Notes under the pieces: generated by a model | Told to the model about the DNA's origin: nothing | The model's database searches: none | What the model saw: the letters and a program-made list of their open reading frames with translations, nothing else | Program-made: the position numbers and the translations under genes | Origin: JBBQBQ01 sp038317685 | GTDB taxonomy: Bacteria; Desulfobacterota; Desulfuromonadia; Desulfuromonadales; DDH964 | DNA length: 18,535 bases | Direction of reading: 5' to 3' | Assembly: GCA_038317685.1 (NCBI GenBank) | Contig: JBBQBQ010000045.1 | Location: 1 to 18,535 of the forward strand | Shown: positions 6,636 through 17,033 of the stretch, piece after piece | How the letters are laid out: every line of letters starts with the position of its first letter | How positions within the stretch are numbered: position 1 is the first letter of the stretch

Positions 6636-8186
6636 TTACTCCTGACACAAAAGTTCTTGGCGGGCCGCAGGGAGTTCCCGCAGCAGATCAGTAGCAAGGA
6701 ATCCGACCGAGCCCAGTCGGGCGGCCAATCGGTCCCCGGCCAAACCGTGGAGAAAAGTGCCGAGGACCGCTGCGGCGACGGGTTGCAGTCCCTGGGCCAG
6801 AAGTCCGCCGAGGAGACCGGTCAGAACGTCACCCATCCCGCCGGTCGCCATTCCCGGATTGCCGCTGCCGTTGATGCGCACCCGTCCGTCGGGGAGCGCG
6901 ACCACGGTGCGGGCGCCTTTCAGGATCAGCGTCACCCGGTGCTCCATGGCAAAGGAGCGAGCCGTGCCGATCCGGTCCCGTTCGACCTCGGCGACCGTTC
7001 CGCCGATCAAACGAGCCATCTCGCCGGGATGGGGAGTCAGGATCGCAGCTCCCTTGCGGCCATCGAGGAGTTCGAGGTGCCCAGCCAGGGCATTGAGAGC
7101 GTCGGCGTCGATAACCAATGGCAGGGGGCACTCACCAACCAGACGCCGGACCACTGCGACCGCCTCGTCGGTTTGGCCGAGTCCGGGGCCGAGGGCCACA
7201 GCACCCTTCCCGGCCCAGAGGGCCACGAGGTCATCCCAGGCGAGCATGCTCACCCCGCCATCGAGCTCAGGCAGCGGAGCGGTCATCGCCTCGGTGAGTG
7301 TGGCGGCAACCACCGGCTGTTGGCTGCGCGGCACGGCAACAGTCACCAACCCGGCTCCGGAGCGAAGCCCCCCTTCGGCGGCGAGGGCGGCTGCGCCCGA
7401 CTTGCCGGTGGACCCGGCCAATACCAGCAGGTGGCCGAAGCTTCCCTTGTGGCCAGTGGCCAAACGGTGCGGCAGGAGCGGAGCGGCCGTTGGCGCGTCA
7501 ACCAGGACCAGGGCATCGGAGAGTTGCTCGATCAGGCTGGAAGGAATACCGATATCAATCAGGTCCAGATCCCCGGTACAAGCCGCACCGGGAAAAACCA
7601 CGTGCCCGAGCTTGGCACAGGCGAAGGTCACGGTGAGCTGCGCCTGCACTGCCGCGCCGAGAATCTCTCCGCTGTCCGCGTTCACTCCGGAAGGGATATC
7701 GACTGCCAGGACCGGCAGCCCTGAGACGTTGAGCCAATCAATGGCGACACGGTAATGGCCGCCGACCTCGCTGGCCAGTCCGGTTCCGAAGAGCGCATCG
7801 ACTGCCAGCCGCGCGGTCGATCCAGCCAAGGCCTTGCCCAGGGCGGCAGCATCGGGGGCAAAAACAACCTCGGCACCGCTGCGCAGCAGAATCTCGAGGT
7901 TGATCCCGGCATCCCCGACCACCTGGTCGTGGGCAGCAAGAACCAGGCTGCGCACCTGCCAGCCGCGATTTCGGAGATGGCGGGCGATGACATGGCCGTC
8001 TCCGCCGTTGTTCCCTTTGCCGCAAAGGATCAGCACCGGACCGGGGAAGGAAGCGGCGAAGCACTCACCGAACCGATCGGCTGCGCCCCTCCCGGCATTT
8101 TCCATGAGGACCACTCCGGGAACCCCGGCCTCTTCTATGGCGCGGCGGTCAAGTTCTCGCATCTGCTGCGCGGTGAGCAGCTTCAT
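6636..8186 (-). CDS. nnrD: bifunctional NAD(P)HX epimerase/dehydratase
   Basis: 516 residues, ATG at 8186-8184 overlapping the acpS stop by four bases. It repairs hydrated NADH and NADPH: the N-terminal YjeF_N domain (about 1-215) epimerises NAD(P)HX and the C-terminal ribokinase-like domain (about 225-510) dehydrates the S form with ADP (or ATP). Seen directly: MRELDRRAIEEAGVPGVVLMEN near the N-terminus is the family opening, GKGNNGGDG (56-64) is the substrate loop of the epimerase, GLLVTVAVPRSQ-like and ILTPHPGEMARL segments occur in the kinase-like half, and MATGGMGDVLTGLLGG is the catalytic nucleotide-binding signature. Two-domain length near 500 is standard. Often named nnr; the gene is also known as yjeF. 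Confidence 0.92.
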   Translation of the reverse strand: MKLLTAQQMRELDRRAIEEAGVPGVVLMENAGRGAADRFGECFAASFPGPVLILCGKGNNGGDGHVIARHLRNRGWQVRSLVLAAHDQVVGDAGINLEILLRSGAEVVFAPDAAALGKALAGSTARLAVDALFGTGLASEVGGHYRVAIDWLNVSGLPVLAVDIPSGVNADSGEILGAAVQAQLTVTFACAKLGHVVFPGAACTGDLDLIDIGIPSSLIEQLSDALVLVDAPTAAPLLPHRLATGHKGSFGHLLVLAGSTGKSGAAALAAEGGLRSGAGLVTVAVPRSQQPVVAATLTEAMTAPLPELDGGVSMLAWDDLVALWAGKGAVALGPGLGQTDEAVAVVRRLVGECPLPLVIDADALNALAGHLELLDGRKGAAILTPHPGEMARLIGGTVAEVERDRIGTARSFAMEHRVTLILKGARTVVALPDGRVRINGSGNPGMATGGMGDVLTGLLGGLLAQGLQPVAAAVLGTFLHGLAGDRLAARLGSVGFLATDLLRELPAARQELLCQE

Positions 8187-8566
8187 GGACTCTCCAGGAC
8201 CACAGTGGCAAAGGCGTAGTCCCCGTCATGGCTATAGGACAAATGGACTTTGAATGCGTTGCGCACTGCCACCAGTTCGGCGGCGCGGCCACTTAAGGTC
8301 AGGAAAGGTCGGCCCAGTTCGTCGCGGACCACCTCCACCTGCTGCCAGGAAAGACCGTCACGCAACCCCGTCCCGAGGGCCTTGAGGAAGGCTTCCTTGG
8401 CGGCAAAGCGGGCGGCCAGGTGGGGGGCCGGATCTTTCTTGGACAGACAGTAGGCCCGTTCTTTGGAGGTGAAAATCCGTTCGATGACGGCGCCCTTCCC
8501 TTCCTCCAGCAAACGCCGGAAGCGGCCGCTTCGGGCCAAGTCGGTGCCGAGACCAACCAGAGCCAT
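8183..8566 (-). CDS. acpS: holo-[acyl-carrier-protein] synthase
   Basis: 127 residues, ATG at 8566-8564, two bases after pdxJ; its stop overlaps the nnrD start. It transfers 4'-phosphopantetheine from CoA to the serine of acyl carrier protein, which is needed for fatty-acid synthesis. The magnesium-binding aspartate D9 lies in GLGTDLARSGRF (5-16) and the catalytic glutamate E58 in ARFAAKEAFLKALGTG (52-67); the conserved end HLSYSHDGDYAFATVV (108-123) is present. The usual GIGTDIV start is altered to GLGTDLA, a mild change. The adjacency pdxJ-acpS is common in proteobacteria. Confidence 0.93.
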   Translation of the reverse strand: MALVGLGTDLARSGRFRRLLEEGKGAVIERIFTSKERAYCLSKKDPAPHLAARFAAKEAFLKALGTGLRDGLSWQQVEVVRDELGRPFLTLSGRAAELVAVRNAFKVHLSYSHDGDYAFATVVLESP

Positions 8567-8568
8567 CG

Positions 8569-9288
8569 CTAGCGTACCCGAACCAGGACCGCCATTTCGG
8601 CGACAGCCCGCTCCATCCCGACCAGCACCGCCCGGGAGACGATACTGTGCCCGATATTAAACTCGGCCACGCCTCCCAAGGATACCACATCCCTCAGGTT
8701 CTGGTAGGTAAGCCCATGCCCCGCATTGACCGTGAGACCCAGCTTGGCGCCGGCCCGAATGGCAGTGTCGAGCTTCGTCAGTTCGGCCTTGCCCTGCTGA
8801 CCACCGTGCGCCTCGCAGTAACTGCCGGTATGAATCTCGATGCAATCGGCGCCGACCCGGTGGGCCATCTTGATCTGCTCCAGATCGGGGTCTACGAAGA
8901 GACTGACGACAATGTTTCCCTGGTGCAGCAGGTCGATCTGCCGTTTGATCAATTGGCGATGCAGGACGACGTCGAGGCCTCCTTCAGTCGTCAACTCCTC
9001 CCGTTTCTCCGGCACCAGGGTCACCGTATCGGGGAGGATTCTGAGGGCGATGCCGACCATCTCGTCGGTCGCCGCCATCTCCAGGTTGAGGCGGGTCTTG
9101 ACGGTCTTGCGCAAGATCTCCACATCCCGTTCCTGGATATGCCGGCGGTCCTCCCGCAGGTGAACGGTGATACTGTCGGCACCGGCAAGTTCGGCCAGGG
9201 CGGCGGCAATCACCGGGTCGGGCTCGTTGGTACCGCGCGCCTGGCGTACGGTCGCGACATGGTCGACATTGACTCCGAGCTTGGCCAC
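8569..9288 (-). CDS. pdxJ: pyridoxine 5'-phosphate synthase
   Basis: 239 residues, ATG at 9288-9286, two bases after glmM. It joins 1-deoxyxylulose 5-phosphate with 3-amino-2-oxopropyl phosphate (from PdxA), the last ring-forming step of the DXP-dependent vitamin B6 route. The N-terminus GVNVDHVATVRQARGT (5-20) carries the substrate-binding residues, followed by TVHLREDRRHIQ (41-52), then EIHTGSY and VNAGHGLTYQN phosphate-binding segments and FNIGHSIVSRA near the end. Length and all signature blocks match the family. Cofactor synthesis fits the general housekeeping nature of the cluster. Confidence 0.95.
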   Translation of the reverse strand: MAKLGVNVDHVATVRQARGTNEPDPVIAAALAELAGADSITVHLREDRRHIQERDVEILRKTVKTRLNLEMAATDEMVGIALRILPDTVTLVPEKREELTTEGGLDVVLHRQLIKRQIDLLHQGNIVVSLFVDPDLEQIKMAHRVGADCIEIHTGSYCEAHGGQQGKAELTKLDTAIRAGAKLGLTVNAGHGLTYQNLRDVVSLGGVAEFNIGHSIVSRAVLVGMERAVAEMAVLVRVR

Positions 9289-9290
9289 GG

Positions 9291-10661
9291 CTACTTCTCC
9301 TCCTGTTTGCCGCCAAGGTGCTGCTCGATAGCGGCGGCGATGTCATGGGCCAAACCTGTGATCTGCACCTTATCCTGCCCTTCCAGCATGATGCGCAGCA
9401 GCGGTTCGGTCCCCGAGTAGCGGATCAGTACCCGGCCACTCTCCCCCAAAGACTGTTCAGTAGCGGCGATCACCCTCTGAACGGCCGGCACCTCGGCCAA
9501 CTCCCGACGCTCGGCCACGCGCACGTTGACCAGCACCTGTGGCAGGGAGATCATCACCTCCGCCAGCTCGGAGAGGCTCTTGCCGCTGCGCCGGATGATG
9601 GCCAGGACCTGGAGGGCGCTGATCATGCCGTCCCCGGTGGTGTTGTGGTCGAGAAAAACCATATGGCCGGACTGTTCTCCCCCGAGGCTGTAACCGCCGC
9701 GCAACATCTCCTCAACCACATAGCGATCGCCGACGGCGGTTTTGACCACCTTGCCCCCAGCCTTCCGCATGGCAATGTCGAGACCAAGATTGCTCATCAC
9801 CGTCGCGACCAGGGTCTTCTTGGCGAGTTTTTTATGTTTGAGAAGATCGAGGGCACAAATCGCCATGATATGGTCCCCGTCGACCTCGTTACCGAATTCG
9901 TCGACGAAGATCACCCGATCGGCGTCGCCATCAAGGGCGATTCCGAGATTGGCTCGATGTTCCCGTACCGCTTCGCCGATAATCTGGGGATGAAGGGAAC
10001 CACAGCCGGCATTGATGTTGATGCCGTTAGGCGACACTCCGAGGGGGATCACCTCGGCGCCGAGTTCCTCCAGAACCGCCGGCGCAACCTTGTAGGCGGC
10101 GCCATTGGCACAGTCGAGGACGATTTTCATGCCGACCAGGTCAAGGGTCCGTGGGAAGGCATTCTTCAGGAACACGATATAGCGGCCGCGGGCATCGTCC
10201 ATACGGAAGGCTTTGCCGACTTCCGCGGCAATCGGCCGCAACGAATCAATCTTGCGGCTGAAGATCAGATCCTCGATCTTCAGTTCCAACTCGTCGGGGA
10301 GCTTGAAACCGTCGCGGGAGAAGAACTTAATGCCGTTGTCCTGGTAGGGATTGTGGGAAGCGCTGATGACCACTCCGGCATCGGCCCGCATCGAGGCGGT
10401 GAGAAAGGCAATCCCCGGGGTCGGCAGGGGCCCGACCAGGAGCACGTCGACCCCCATCGAACAGATTCCGGCGACCAGTGCGTTCTCGATCATGTAACCG
10501 GAAAGCCGAGTGTCCTTGCCGATGATGATACGGTGACGGCGGTGCCCGTCCTTGAAGACGAAAGCGGCTGCACGCCCGAGCTGCATGGCCATTTCAGCCG
10601 TCATCGGGTGGATGTTGGCCACGCCGCGGACGCCGTCGGTGCCGAAAAGTTTTTTAATCAT
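9291..10661 (-). CDS. glmM: phosphoglucosamine mutase
   Basis: 456 residues, ATG at 10661-10659 overlapping the cdaR stop by four bases. It converts glucosamine 6-phosphate to glucosamine 1-phosphate on the way to UDP-GlcNAc, peptidoglycan and lipopolysaccharide. Visible: FGTDGVRG (6-13), the phosphoserine loop VVISASHNPYQDNG (97-110, S102 the catalytic serine), the magnesium loop DGDADR (244-249), the sugar loop GGEQSGH and the C-terminal phosphate loop RYSGTEPLLRIM. Family length. The partner cdaA and cdaR genes lie just upstream; in Bacillus, Lactococcus and Listeria GlmM binds CdaA and lowers c-di-AMP synthesis, so the same contact is plausible here (inference). Confidence 0.95.
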   Translation of the reverse strand: MIKKLFGTDGVRGVANIHPMTAEMAMQLGRAAAFVFKDGHRRHRIIIGKDTRLSGYMIENALVAGICSMGVDVLLVGPLPTPGIAFLTASMRADAGVVISASHNPYQDNGIKFFSRDGFKLPDELELKIEDLIFSRKIDSLRPIAAEVGKAFRMDDARGRYIVFLKNAFPRTLDLVGMKIVLDCANGAAYKVAPAVLEELGAEVIPLGVSPNGININAGCGSLHPQIIGEAVREHRANLGIALDGDADRVIFVDEFGNEVDGDHIMAICALDLLKHKKLAKKTLVATVMSNLGLDIAMRKAGGKVVKTAVGDRYVVEEMLRGGYSLGGEQSGHMVFLDHNTTGDGMISALQVLAIIRRSGKSLSELAEVMISLPQVLVNVRVAERRELAEVPAVQRVIAATEQSLGESGRVLIRYSGTEPLLRIMLEGQDKVQITGLAHDIAAAIEQHLGGKQEEK

Positions 10662-11344
10662 TTTTTCCCCTTTGGGGATGGACGATCGGCAGGCCGGACC
10701 GACGGCGGCACGACAGTTACCCGGACTTCGACGGCCCCATCGCCCTTAACGGTGGTGTACTTGCCTCGATAGTTGAGGGGGACCATCAAGGTAAAATTTT
10801 GGCGGACCTCGCTGACATCGATCGGTTCAGTGGGAACCTCGGCGACGTCCTTGATCTCCCCTTCCGCCCCGGTCACGGTGACCCGCTTCGGATAGGCGAT
10901 GGCCCCGGATATCCGAAACCCGGTGGGGAGGCTGCCGGAAAAGAGAACCAACACCGGAACGGTTTTCTCCTTGATCCGCTCCAGCTTGACGTCGACAAAT
11001 GACGGTGAGAGCCGAGTGACCTTGAGGGCATTCGGCAGGTTGAGCCGTTCTTCGAGGCGCTTGAAGGAGGTGACGCCAGGCTCCAGATCAGCCAGGTCGA
11101 CACTGAGGCTGATATCGCTCTGTTTGAGGTTCATCAGGACTGTGCGGGGCCCACTGATGCGAACATCGATCAGTCTCGGCACCTCGTTGGCGACCATCAA
11201 CCCCGGCGGAATGTTCTGCAACTCCAAGGGGACGGCGTACCCGACCTCAAGCTTTTGCTCCCCCATGACGAAGAACCACAACACCACGGCGAAGACCAGG
11301 GAGAGGAGCTTGAGCAGCCAGTTCTGGGTCAGGCCAGTCAACAT
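10658..11344 (-). CDS. cdaR: YbbR-domain regulator of diadenylate cyclase
   Basis: 228 residues, ATG at 11344-11342, two bases after cdaA. One N-terminal membrane helix (about 9-27, WLLKLLSLVFAVVLWFFV) is followed by an extracytoplasmic part with YbbR-type repeats: residues about 30-115 (VPLELQNIPPGLMV, then VDVRISGP-like strand RLIDVRISGPRTVL) and about 120-210 (TVPVLVLFSGSLPTGF, PKRVTVTGAEGEI, TEPIDVSEVRQNF). The tail is proline- and lysine-rich. Firmicute CdaR proteins carry three or four such repeats and modulate CdaA; this shorter two-repeat form is typical outside that phylum as far as I recall. Its place between cdaA and glmM supports the role. Its stop overlaps glmM. Confidence 0.88.
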   Translation of the reverse strand: MLTGLTQNWLLKLLSLVFAVVLWFFVMGEQKLEVGYAVPLELQNIPPGLMVANEVPRLIDVRISGPRTVLMNLKQSDISLSVDLADLEPGVTSFKRLEERLNLPNALKVTRLSPSFVDVKLERIKEKTVPVLVLFSGSLPTGFRISGAIAYPKRVTVTGAEGEIKDVAEVPTEPIDVSEVRQNFTLMVPLNYRGKYTTVKGDGAVEVRVTVVPPSVRPADRPSPKGKK

Positions 11345-11346
11345 GG

Positions 11347-12132
11347 TCAGCGTTTCTTTCTGCTTGGGGTTCGGGGTTCCAGCAGTCGCGTCAGAACCCG
11401 TTTGAGCGCCGTGGAATCGAGATTCCGGGTCAGGCGCCCGCCGACCACCACCGAAATTTTACCGGTTTCCTCCGAGACAACGATGGCCACGGCATCGACC
11501 AGTTCGGTCAGGCCGATAGCGGCGCGGTGGCGGGTCCCCAGGGTCTTGCTGATGTCGGGATTTTGTGACAGGGGGAGAAAACATCCGGCCCGGGCCAGCC
11601 GGCCCTGCTGAATCACCAACGCTCCGTCATGGATCGGTGAATAGGGAAGGAAGATGGAGTTGATCAAATCGCTGGAAATTTTCGCATCGATCTCGACTCC
11701 GATCTCCAGAAAATCATTGATGCCGGTCTCCCGTTCGAGGACGATCAGCGCCCCGATCTTCTTGTTGGCCATGCCGATAGCGGCCTTGACCAGTTCATCG
11801 ATGAGCACCGATTCGTCCTTGACGGAATCGGCGAAAAACGGGTTCTTGCCGACATGGATCAGCGCCCGCCGAATATCGTTCTGAAAGATGACGACGATGA
11901 CCAGGATGATCGAAGAGAGGAAGTTGTCGAGGAGCCAGTGAAGGGTGTAAAGCCCGCCGACCTGGGAGACCACGTAAACCAGCAGGACCACCGCCAGTCC
12001 AAGCAGCATCTGGACCGCCCGGGTCCCCTTGATCAACAGGATGATCCGGTAGATGATGAAGGCGACCAGGAAGATGTCGAGAAAATCGAGCAGCCACCGG
12101 AAATTTTTTATTAATTCGAGGATTCCGCCCAT
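11347..12132 (-). CDS. cdaA: membrane diadenylate cyclase
   Basis: 261 residues, ATG at 12132-12130, 98 bases after folP. It makes the second messenger cyclic di-AMP from two ATP. Three membrane helices (about 15-35, 41-60 and 68-86) precede the DAC domain (about 95-240), which holds the two active-site signatures DGA (169-171, in SPIHDGALVI) and RHR (201-203, in LGTRHRAAIG). Length and topology match CdaA (DacA/YbbP). The basic tail ends SRKKR. Cyclic di-AMP is best studied in Firmicutes and Actinobacteria, where it controls potassium and osmolyte balance and cell-wall synthesis; the cdaA-cdaR-glmM order seen here is the same. No strong promoter was found in the 98-base gap, so it is probably read from upstream. 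Confidence 0.94.
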   Translation of the reverse strand: MGGILELIKNFRWLLDFLDIFLVAFIIYRIILLIKGTRAVQMLLGLAVVLLVYVVSQVGGLYTLHWLLDNFLSSIILVIVVIFQNDIRRALIHVGKNPFFADSVKDESVLIDELVKAAIGMANKKIGALIVLERETGINDFLEIGVEIDAKISSDLINSIFLPYSPIHDGALVIQQGRLARAGCFLPLSQNPDISKTLGTRHRAAIGLTELVDAVAIVVSEETGKISVVVGGRLTRNLDSTALKRVLTRLLEPRTPSRKKR

Positions 12133-12230
12133 CGTTCCATCACCGGTCTGAAGTACATTGTCAATCGGCTATCCCGAACCATGGATCGACCTATCATCGG
12201 CCCGGGGCAAGGACCTGCGCCACCCCAGCC

Positions 12231-13436
12231 CTACTCCGGTTCCCGGCAGACGGCCCAAGCCGTTTGCGCCGCCTCCCGTGCCGGGCCGACGTCATGGACC
12301 CGGAAGATCCGCGCGCCGCCGGCGACACCGAGGGCCACCGTTGCCAGAGTCCCATGCAGCCGCAATTGCGGGTCGGGCTGATCGAGAATCTTGCCGATAA
12401 AGCTTTTTCGCGAAGTGCCGAGAAGGAGGGGCCGTCCCAGAGACAGGAATTCGGACAGGCGCCGCAAGATCTCCAGGTTCCCGGCGGCATCCTTGCCAAA
12501 GCCGATCCCCGGATCGATTGCCAGCTTTTCCTCCGGGATCCCGGCCGCCCTGGCGCGTTTCAGAGAGGCATTCAGCCCGGCCAGCACCTCCCCCACCAGA
12601 TCCCGGTAACGAGTCTCCCGCTGCATTTCGGCCGGGAGCCCCCGGGCATGCATCAAAAAAGCCCCGGCTCCGGCCGCAGCAGTCGTCGCCGGGAGCTCAT
12701 CGTCAAAGCTGAAGCCGCTGACATCGTTCACGAACTCTGCTCCGGCAGCGAGCGCGGCCCGGGCCACCGAAGCTTTCCTGGTGTCGACCGAAATGGGCAC
12801 CGAACCGGCGGCGGCCAGAGCCTCGATGACCGGCACCACCCGCGCCAACTCCTCTGCGACCGTCACCGGCTGAGCGCCGGGGCGGGTACTTTCGCCGCCG
12901 ACATCGATCAGGTCGGCCCCCTCGGCCATCATCCGCCGGGCATGGTCAAGAACCCCGGAAAGACTAGCGAAAGACCCACCGTCGGAAAAGGAATCGGGGG
13001 TCACGTTGAGGATTCCCATGATCAGGGGGCGATCGATTCGCAGCCGGCAGGTTCGCCCGGCCAAAATTCGGTCCGGGTGGTCGAGGTTCTCCAGCAATTG
13101 TGCCAACCCCTTCCCCAGGGCCGCGAGGCCAAACGGTTGGGACTCCAGGCACCTGCTGAGCATGCTGAGTTGCTGAGAGGATCCGATCAGGATGGCATCA
13201 GTGACGGGGAGGGATCCGGTTTCAGTACCTCGGGCCACTGCGATGTCCCCTCCCAAGGCCAGCATCTCCTGTTTGAGGAGGTTAGCTGCCAGACAGGGGA
13301 GCTGTGACAGCTTGATCAGCCGCCCGATCATCTTGGCGGCCAGTGGTTCGATCCCACTCGGATTGGTACCGACCGCCTGCAGTTCACGGCGCGCCCCGGC
13401 CATATCGACAACGGTCAACAGCCGTGGCGCATCCAC
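12231..13436 (-). CDS. folP: dihydropteroate synthase, N-terminally extended
   Basis: I choose GTG 13436-13434, one base after the ftsH stop, giving 401 residues; the frame stays open upstream to 13685, but that part lies in the ftsH 3' end. ATG at 13403 is the alternative start (390 residues). The enzyme joins 4-aminobenzoate to the pterin pyrophosphate in folate synthesis. The TIM barrel starts at MGILNVTPDSFSDGG (140-154) and continues with DLIDVGGESTRPGA, PISVDTRKASV, EFVNDVSGF and IDPGIGFGK; SRKSFIG near the end is the pterin/phosphate site. About 120 extra residues precede it (LLKQEMLALGGDIAVARG within them), a block I recall from Geobacter-type and some other bacterial FolP proteins, whose job I do not know. 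Confidence 0.88.
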   Translation of the reverse strand: MDAPRLLTVVDMAGARRELQAVGTNPSGIEPLAAKMIGRLIKLSQLPCLAANLLKQEMLALGGDIAVARGTETGSLPVTDAILIGSSQQLSMLSRCLESQPFGLAALGKGLAQLLENLDHPDRILAGRTCRLRIDRPLIMGILNVTPDSFSDGGSFASLSGVLDHARRMMAEGADLIDVGGESTRPGAQPVTVAEELARVVPVIEALAAAGSVPISVDTRKASVARAALAAGAEFVNDVSGFSFDDELPATTAAAGAGAFLMHARGLPAEMQRETRYRDLVGEVLAGLNASLKRARAAGIPEEKLAIDPGIGFGKDAAGNLEILRRLSEFLSLGRPLLLGTSRKSFIGKILDQPDPQLRLHGTLATVALGVAGGARIFRVHDVGPAREAAQTAWAVCREPE

Positions 13437-13437
13437 C

Positions 13438-15318
<1,881 letters not shown>

Positions 15319-15407
15319 CGTACCCCCTGAAACAGTTGTATTCGGCCGCCGGCCGGTTGTTTGCCAAGCAGGCATGCCTCGGGAAATCTACCATAGACCC
15401 TGCGGAT

Positions 15408-16781
15408 TCACAAGGCCTTAGTCACTTCTAAGGCGCCTGTCAAATGAAGCCGCAGGACGGTTCCGCCGCCCTGCGCAACCCGACCGGGGAACCGGCGCAA
15501 ACCCGGTACCCAAAGGAGCTCATCGGCGAAGACCAAGGGCAGTTGGCAGCGTTCTTCCAGCGTCAAACGGGCAGCCCGGAAGAGTTCCTTGACCGGGTGA
15601 CGGCCCGCCTCCCCCGGGAGACGGATACGATCACCGGCCCGGAAGGGCCTCACCGTCATCGGCCAGGGGACCCGATCGCCATCGAACTCGACGGTCCAGG
15701 GGTCCTCGCCGTGAACTTCCAGCCCCCGTTCCACCACCAGGGTTCGCCCGTCAGGAAGGAGGAACCGCCCCGGCCGGTCGATGATCAGGGAGAATGCCGG
15801 GATGGCATGAGGCGCGGCCCGCTGCAGCCGCAGCTGCTGATAACGCCGACCGGCCCAGAGGCCGGGGAGATCTGCCGCGGACTGCGGACCCTCTTCCAGG
15901 ACCATCCGGTCGAGCGCCTCGAGGTGACAGGCCGCGATCCGCCGCAGGTCACCGCGAACCCTGCAGACAGCTTCCCGCAGCAGCCGGATCCGCAGCGCCG
16001 GGTGAAGTTCCCGCAAGGCCGGCACCGCAAGGACCAGGCCGTCCCGGCTGACGGTCGAGAGTTCTTCCAGCGCCGCCGCCACGGTTCGATCCCAATAATC
16101 CTCTTCCTGCCCCAGACGTTCACTCAGGGCGGCGAGGTGCCCGATAATGGCAGGATTGAATTCCATCAGCAGCGGCAACAGCTGGTGGCGGATGCGGTTG
16201 CGGGTGAAGGTCGGATCGACGTTGCTGGCATCGTCGACCCACCCCACCCCCTCTTGCCGCAGGAAGTCCCGCAAGGCGTCCCCGGTCACGCCGAGGAGAG
16301 GCCGGATAAAAGGGCCCCGGCGCGGTCGCATCGCCGCCAGGCCGCTGGCCCCGCTGCCGCGCAGGAGGCGCAGCAGAACAGTTTCGGCCTGGTCATTGCG
16401 ATGATGTCCGAGGGCGATCAGCCGGCAGCCCCGGGCAGCGGCCACCTCGAGCAGGAAGCGACGGCGGGCATCCCGGCCGGCTTCCTCCAGCCCCTGGCCG
16501 GTGGCCGCGGCCAGCTCCGCCACCGCCATCCGTGAAGTTTCCAGGGGCACCCCTAAAGAGGCACACAGTTCGGCCACGAAATTCGCATCGCCCCCACTCT
16601 CGGGACGCAGGGCATGGTCGAGATGAGCGGCCACCAGGGTCAGGCCGAAATCGGGCGCCAGCCGCCACAGCACACGAAGCAGAGCCACCGAATCGGCACC
16701 TCCGGAGACCGCCACCAGCACCCGGTCTCCGGGGGCCAGCAGGTCATGCTGCAGGATGAAGGAGCGGATCAGATTACGCAT
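15408..16781 (-). CDS. tilS: tRNA(Ile)-lysidine synthase
   Basis: 457 residues, ATG at 16781-16779. TilS attaches lysine to C34 of tRNA-Ile2(CAU), so that it reads AUA and is charged with isoleucine. The PP-loop VAVSGGADSVALL (23-35) near the N-terminus binds ATP; ALGHHRNDQAETVLLRLLRG and DDASNVDPTFTRNRIRHQLLP are the other N-type ATPase signatures. The middle linker domain and a C-terminal TilS domain (FRAGDRIRLPGEAGRHPVKELF and ELLWVPGLR) make this the long, E. coli-like class. The ribosome site is weak. It begins 70 bases after the tRNA-Met gene, beyond a hairpin terminator; it probably depends on read-through or on an unrecognised promoter. ftsH follows after 89 bases. Confidence 0.95.
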   Translation of the reverse strand: MRNLIRSFILQHDLLAPGDRVLVAVSGGADSVALLRVLWRLAPDFGLTLVAAHLDHALRPESGGDANFVAELCASLGVPLETSRMAVAELAAATGQGLEEAGRDARRRFLLEVAAARGCRLIALGHHRNDQAETVLLRLLRGSGASGLAAMRPRRGPFIRPLLGVTGDALRDFLRQEGVGWVDDASNVDPTFTRNRIRHQLLPLLMEFNPAIIGHLAALSERLGQEEDYWDRTVAAALEELSTVSRDGLVLAVPALRELHPALRIRLLREAVCRVRGDLRRIAACHLEALDRMVLEEGPQSAADLPGLWAGRRYQQLRLQRAAPHAIPAFSLIIDRPGRFLLPDGRTLVVERGLEVHGEDPWTVEFDGDRVPWPMTVRPFRAGDRIRLPGEAGRHPVKELFRAARLTLEERCQLPLVFADELLWVPGLRRFPGRVAQGGGTVLRLHLTGALEVTKAL

Positions 16782-16810
16782 CTGCTATTCGCCCCATGGA
16801 GGGGTCAAAA

Positions 16811-16845
16811 CGACGAAACCCTCCCCGGAAAGCGGGGAGGGTTTC
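16811..16845 (-). terminator. terminator of the tRNA-Met transcript
   Basis: A perfect stem of 12 bp (16815-16826 with 16834-16845), extendable by one more pair, lies 6 bases after the CCA end of the tRNA. On the minus strand it is followed by CGTCGTTTTGACC, a modest T run. The stem is strong and the tail weak, so partial read-through into tilS, 30 bases further on, is possible. Confidence 0.7.
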
Positions 16846-16851
16846 ATAAAA

Positions 16852-16928
16852 TGGTGGCGGTGCAGAGATTCGAACTCCGGACACTGCGGATATGAGCCGC
16901 ATGCTCTAACCAACTGAGCTACACCGCC
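16852..16928 (-). tRNA. tRNA-Met (CAU), elongator type
   Basis: 77 bases including an encoded CCA end. Acceptor arm GGCGGTG/CACCGCC, D arm GCTC...GAGC, anticodon stem TGCGG/CCGCA with loop CTCATAT (anticodon CAU), and T arm CGGAG/CTCTG with loop TTCGAAT all form. The first acceptor pair G1-C72 argues against initiator tRNA, which has a mismatch there. A CAU anticodon could also be tRNA-Ile2, the TilS substrate, but pairs 4 and 5 are G-C here, whereas E. coli tRNA-Ile2 has C4-G69 and C5-G68 as TilS determinants, so elongator tRNA-Met is favoured. Confidence 0.88.
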
Positions 16929-16961
16929 CCGGTTTGCCGGGGACTGACGCGCTCTGCGCGT
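16927..16961 (-). other. tandem hairpins at the 5' end of pre-tRNA-Met
   Basis: Two short perfect hairpins lie at the end of the tRNA leader: 16947-16952 with 16956-16961 (6 bp, 3-base loop) and 16927-16932 with 16937-16942 (6 bp, 4-base loop). The second uses the first two bases of the mature tRNA (16928, 16927), so it would compete with the acceptor stem. Functional meaning is uncertain. Confidence 0.35.
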
Positions 16962-17033
16962 GGGCTGCCTTTTTCTGGACATTTCAGAGGCTTACCTGGG
17001 GTTAAAGGACCCGCCCCGGGGCAGCAGGCGTAC

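Noticed and set aside
12159..12164. TTGACA on the minus strand before cdaA
   Set aside because: Only about 27 bases before the start codon and no -10 element at suitable spacing.
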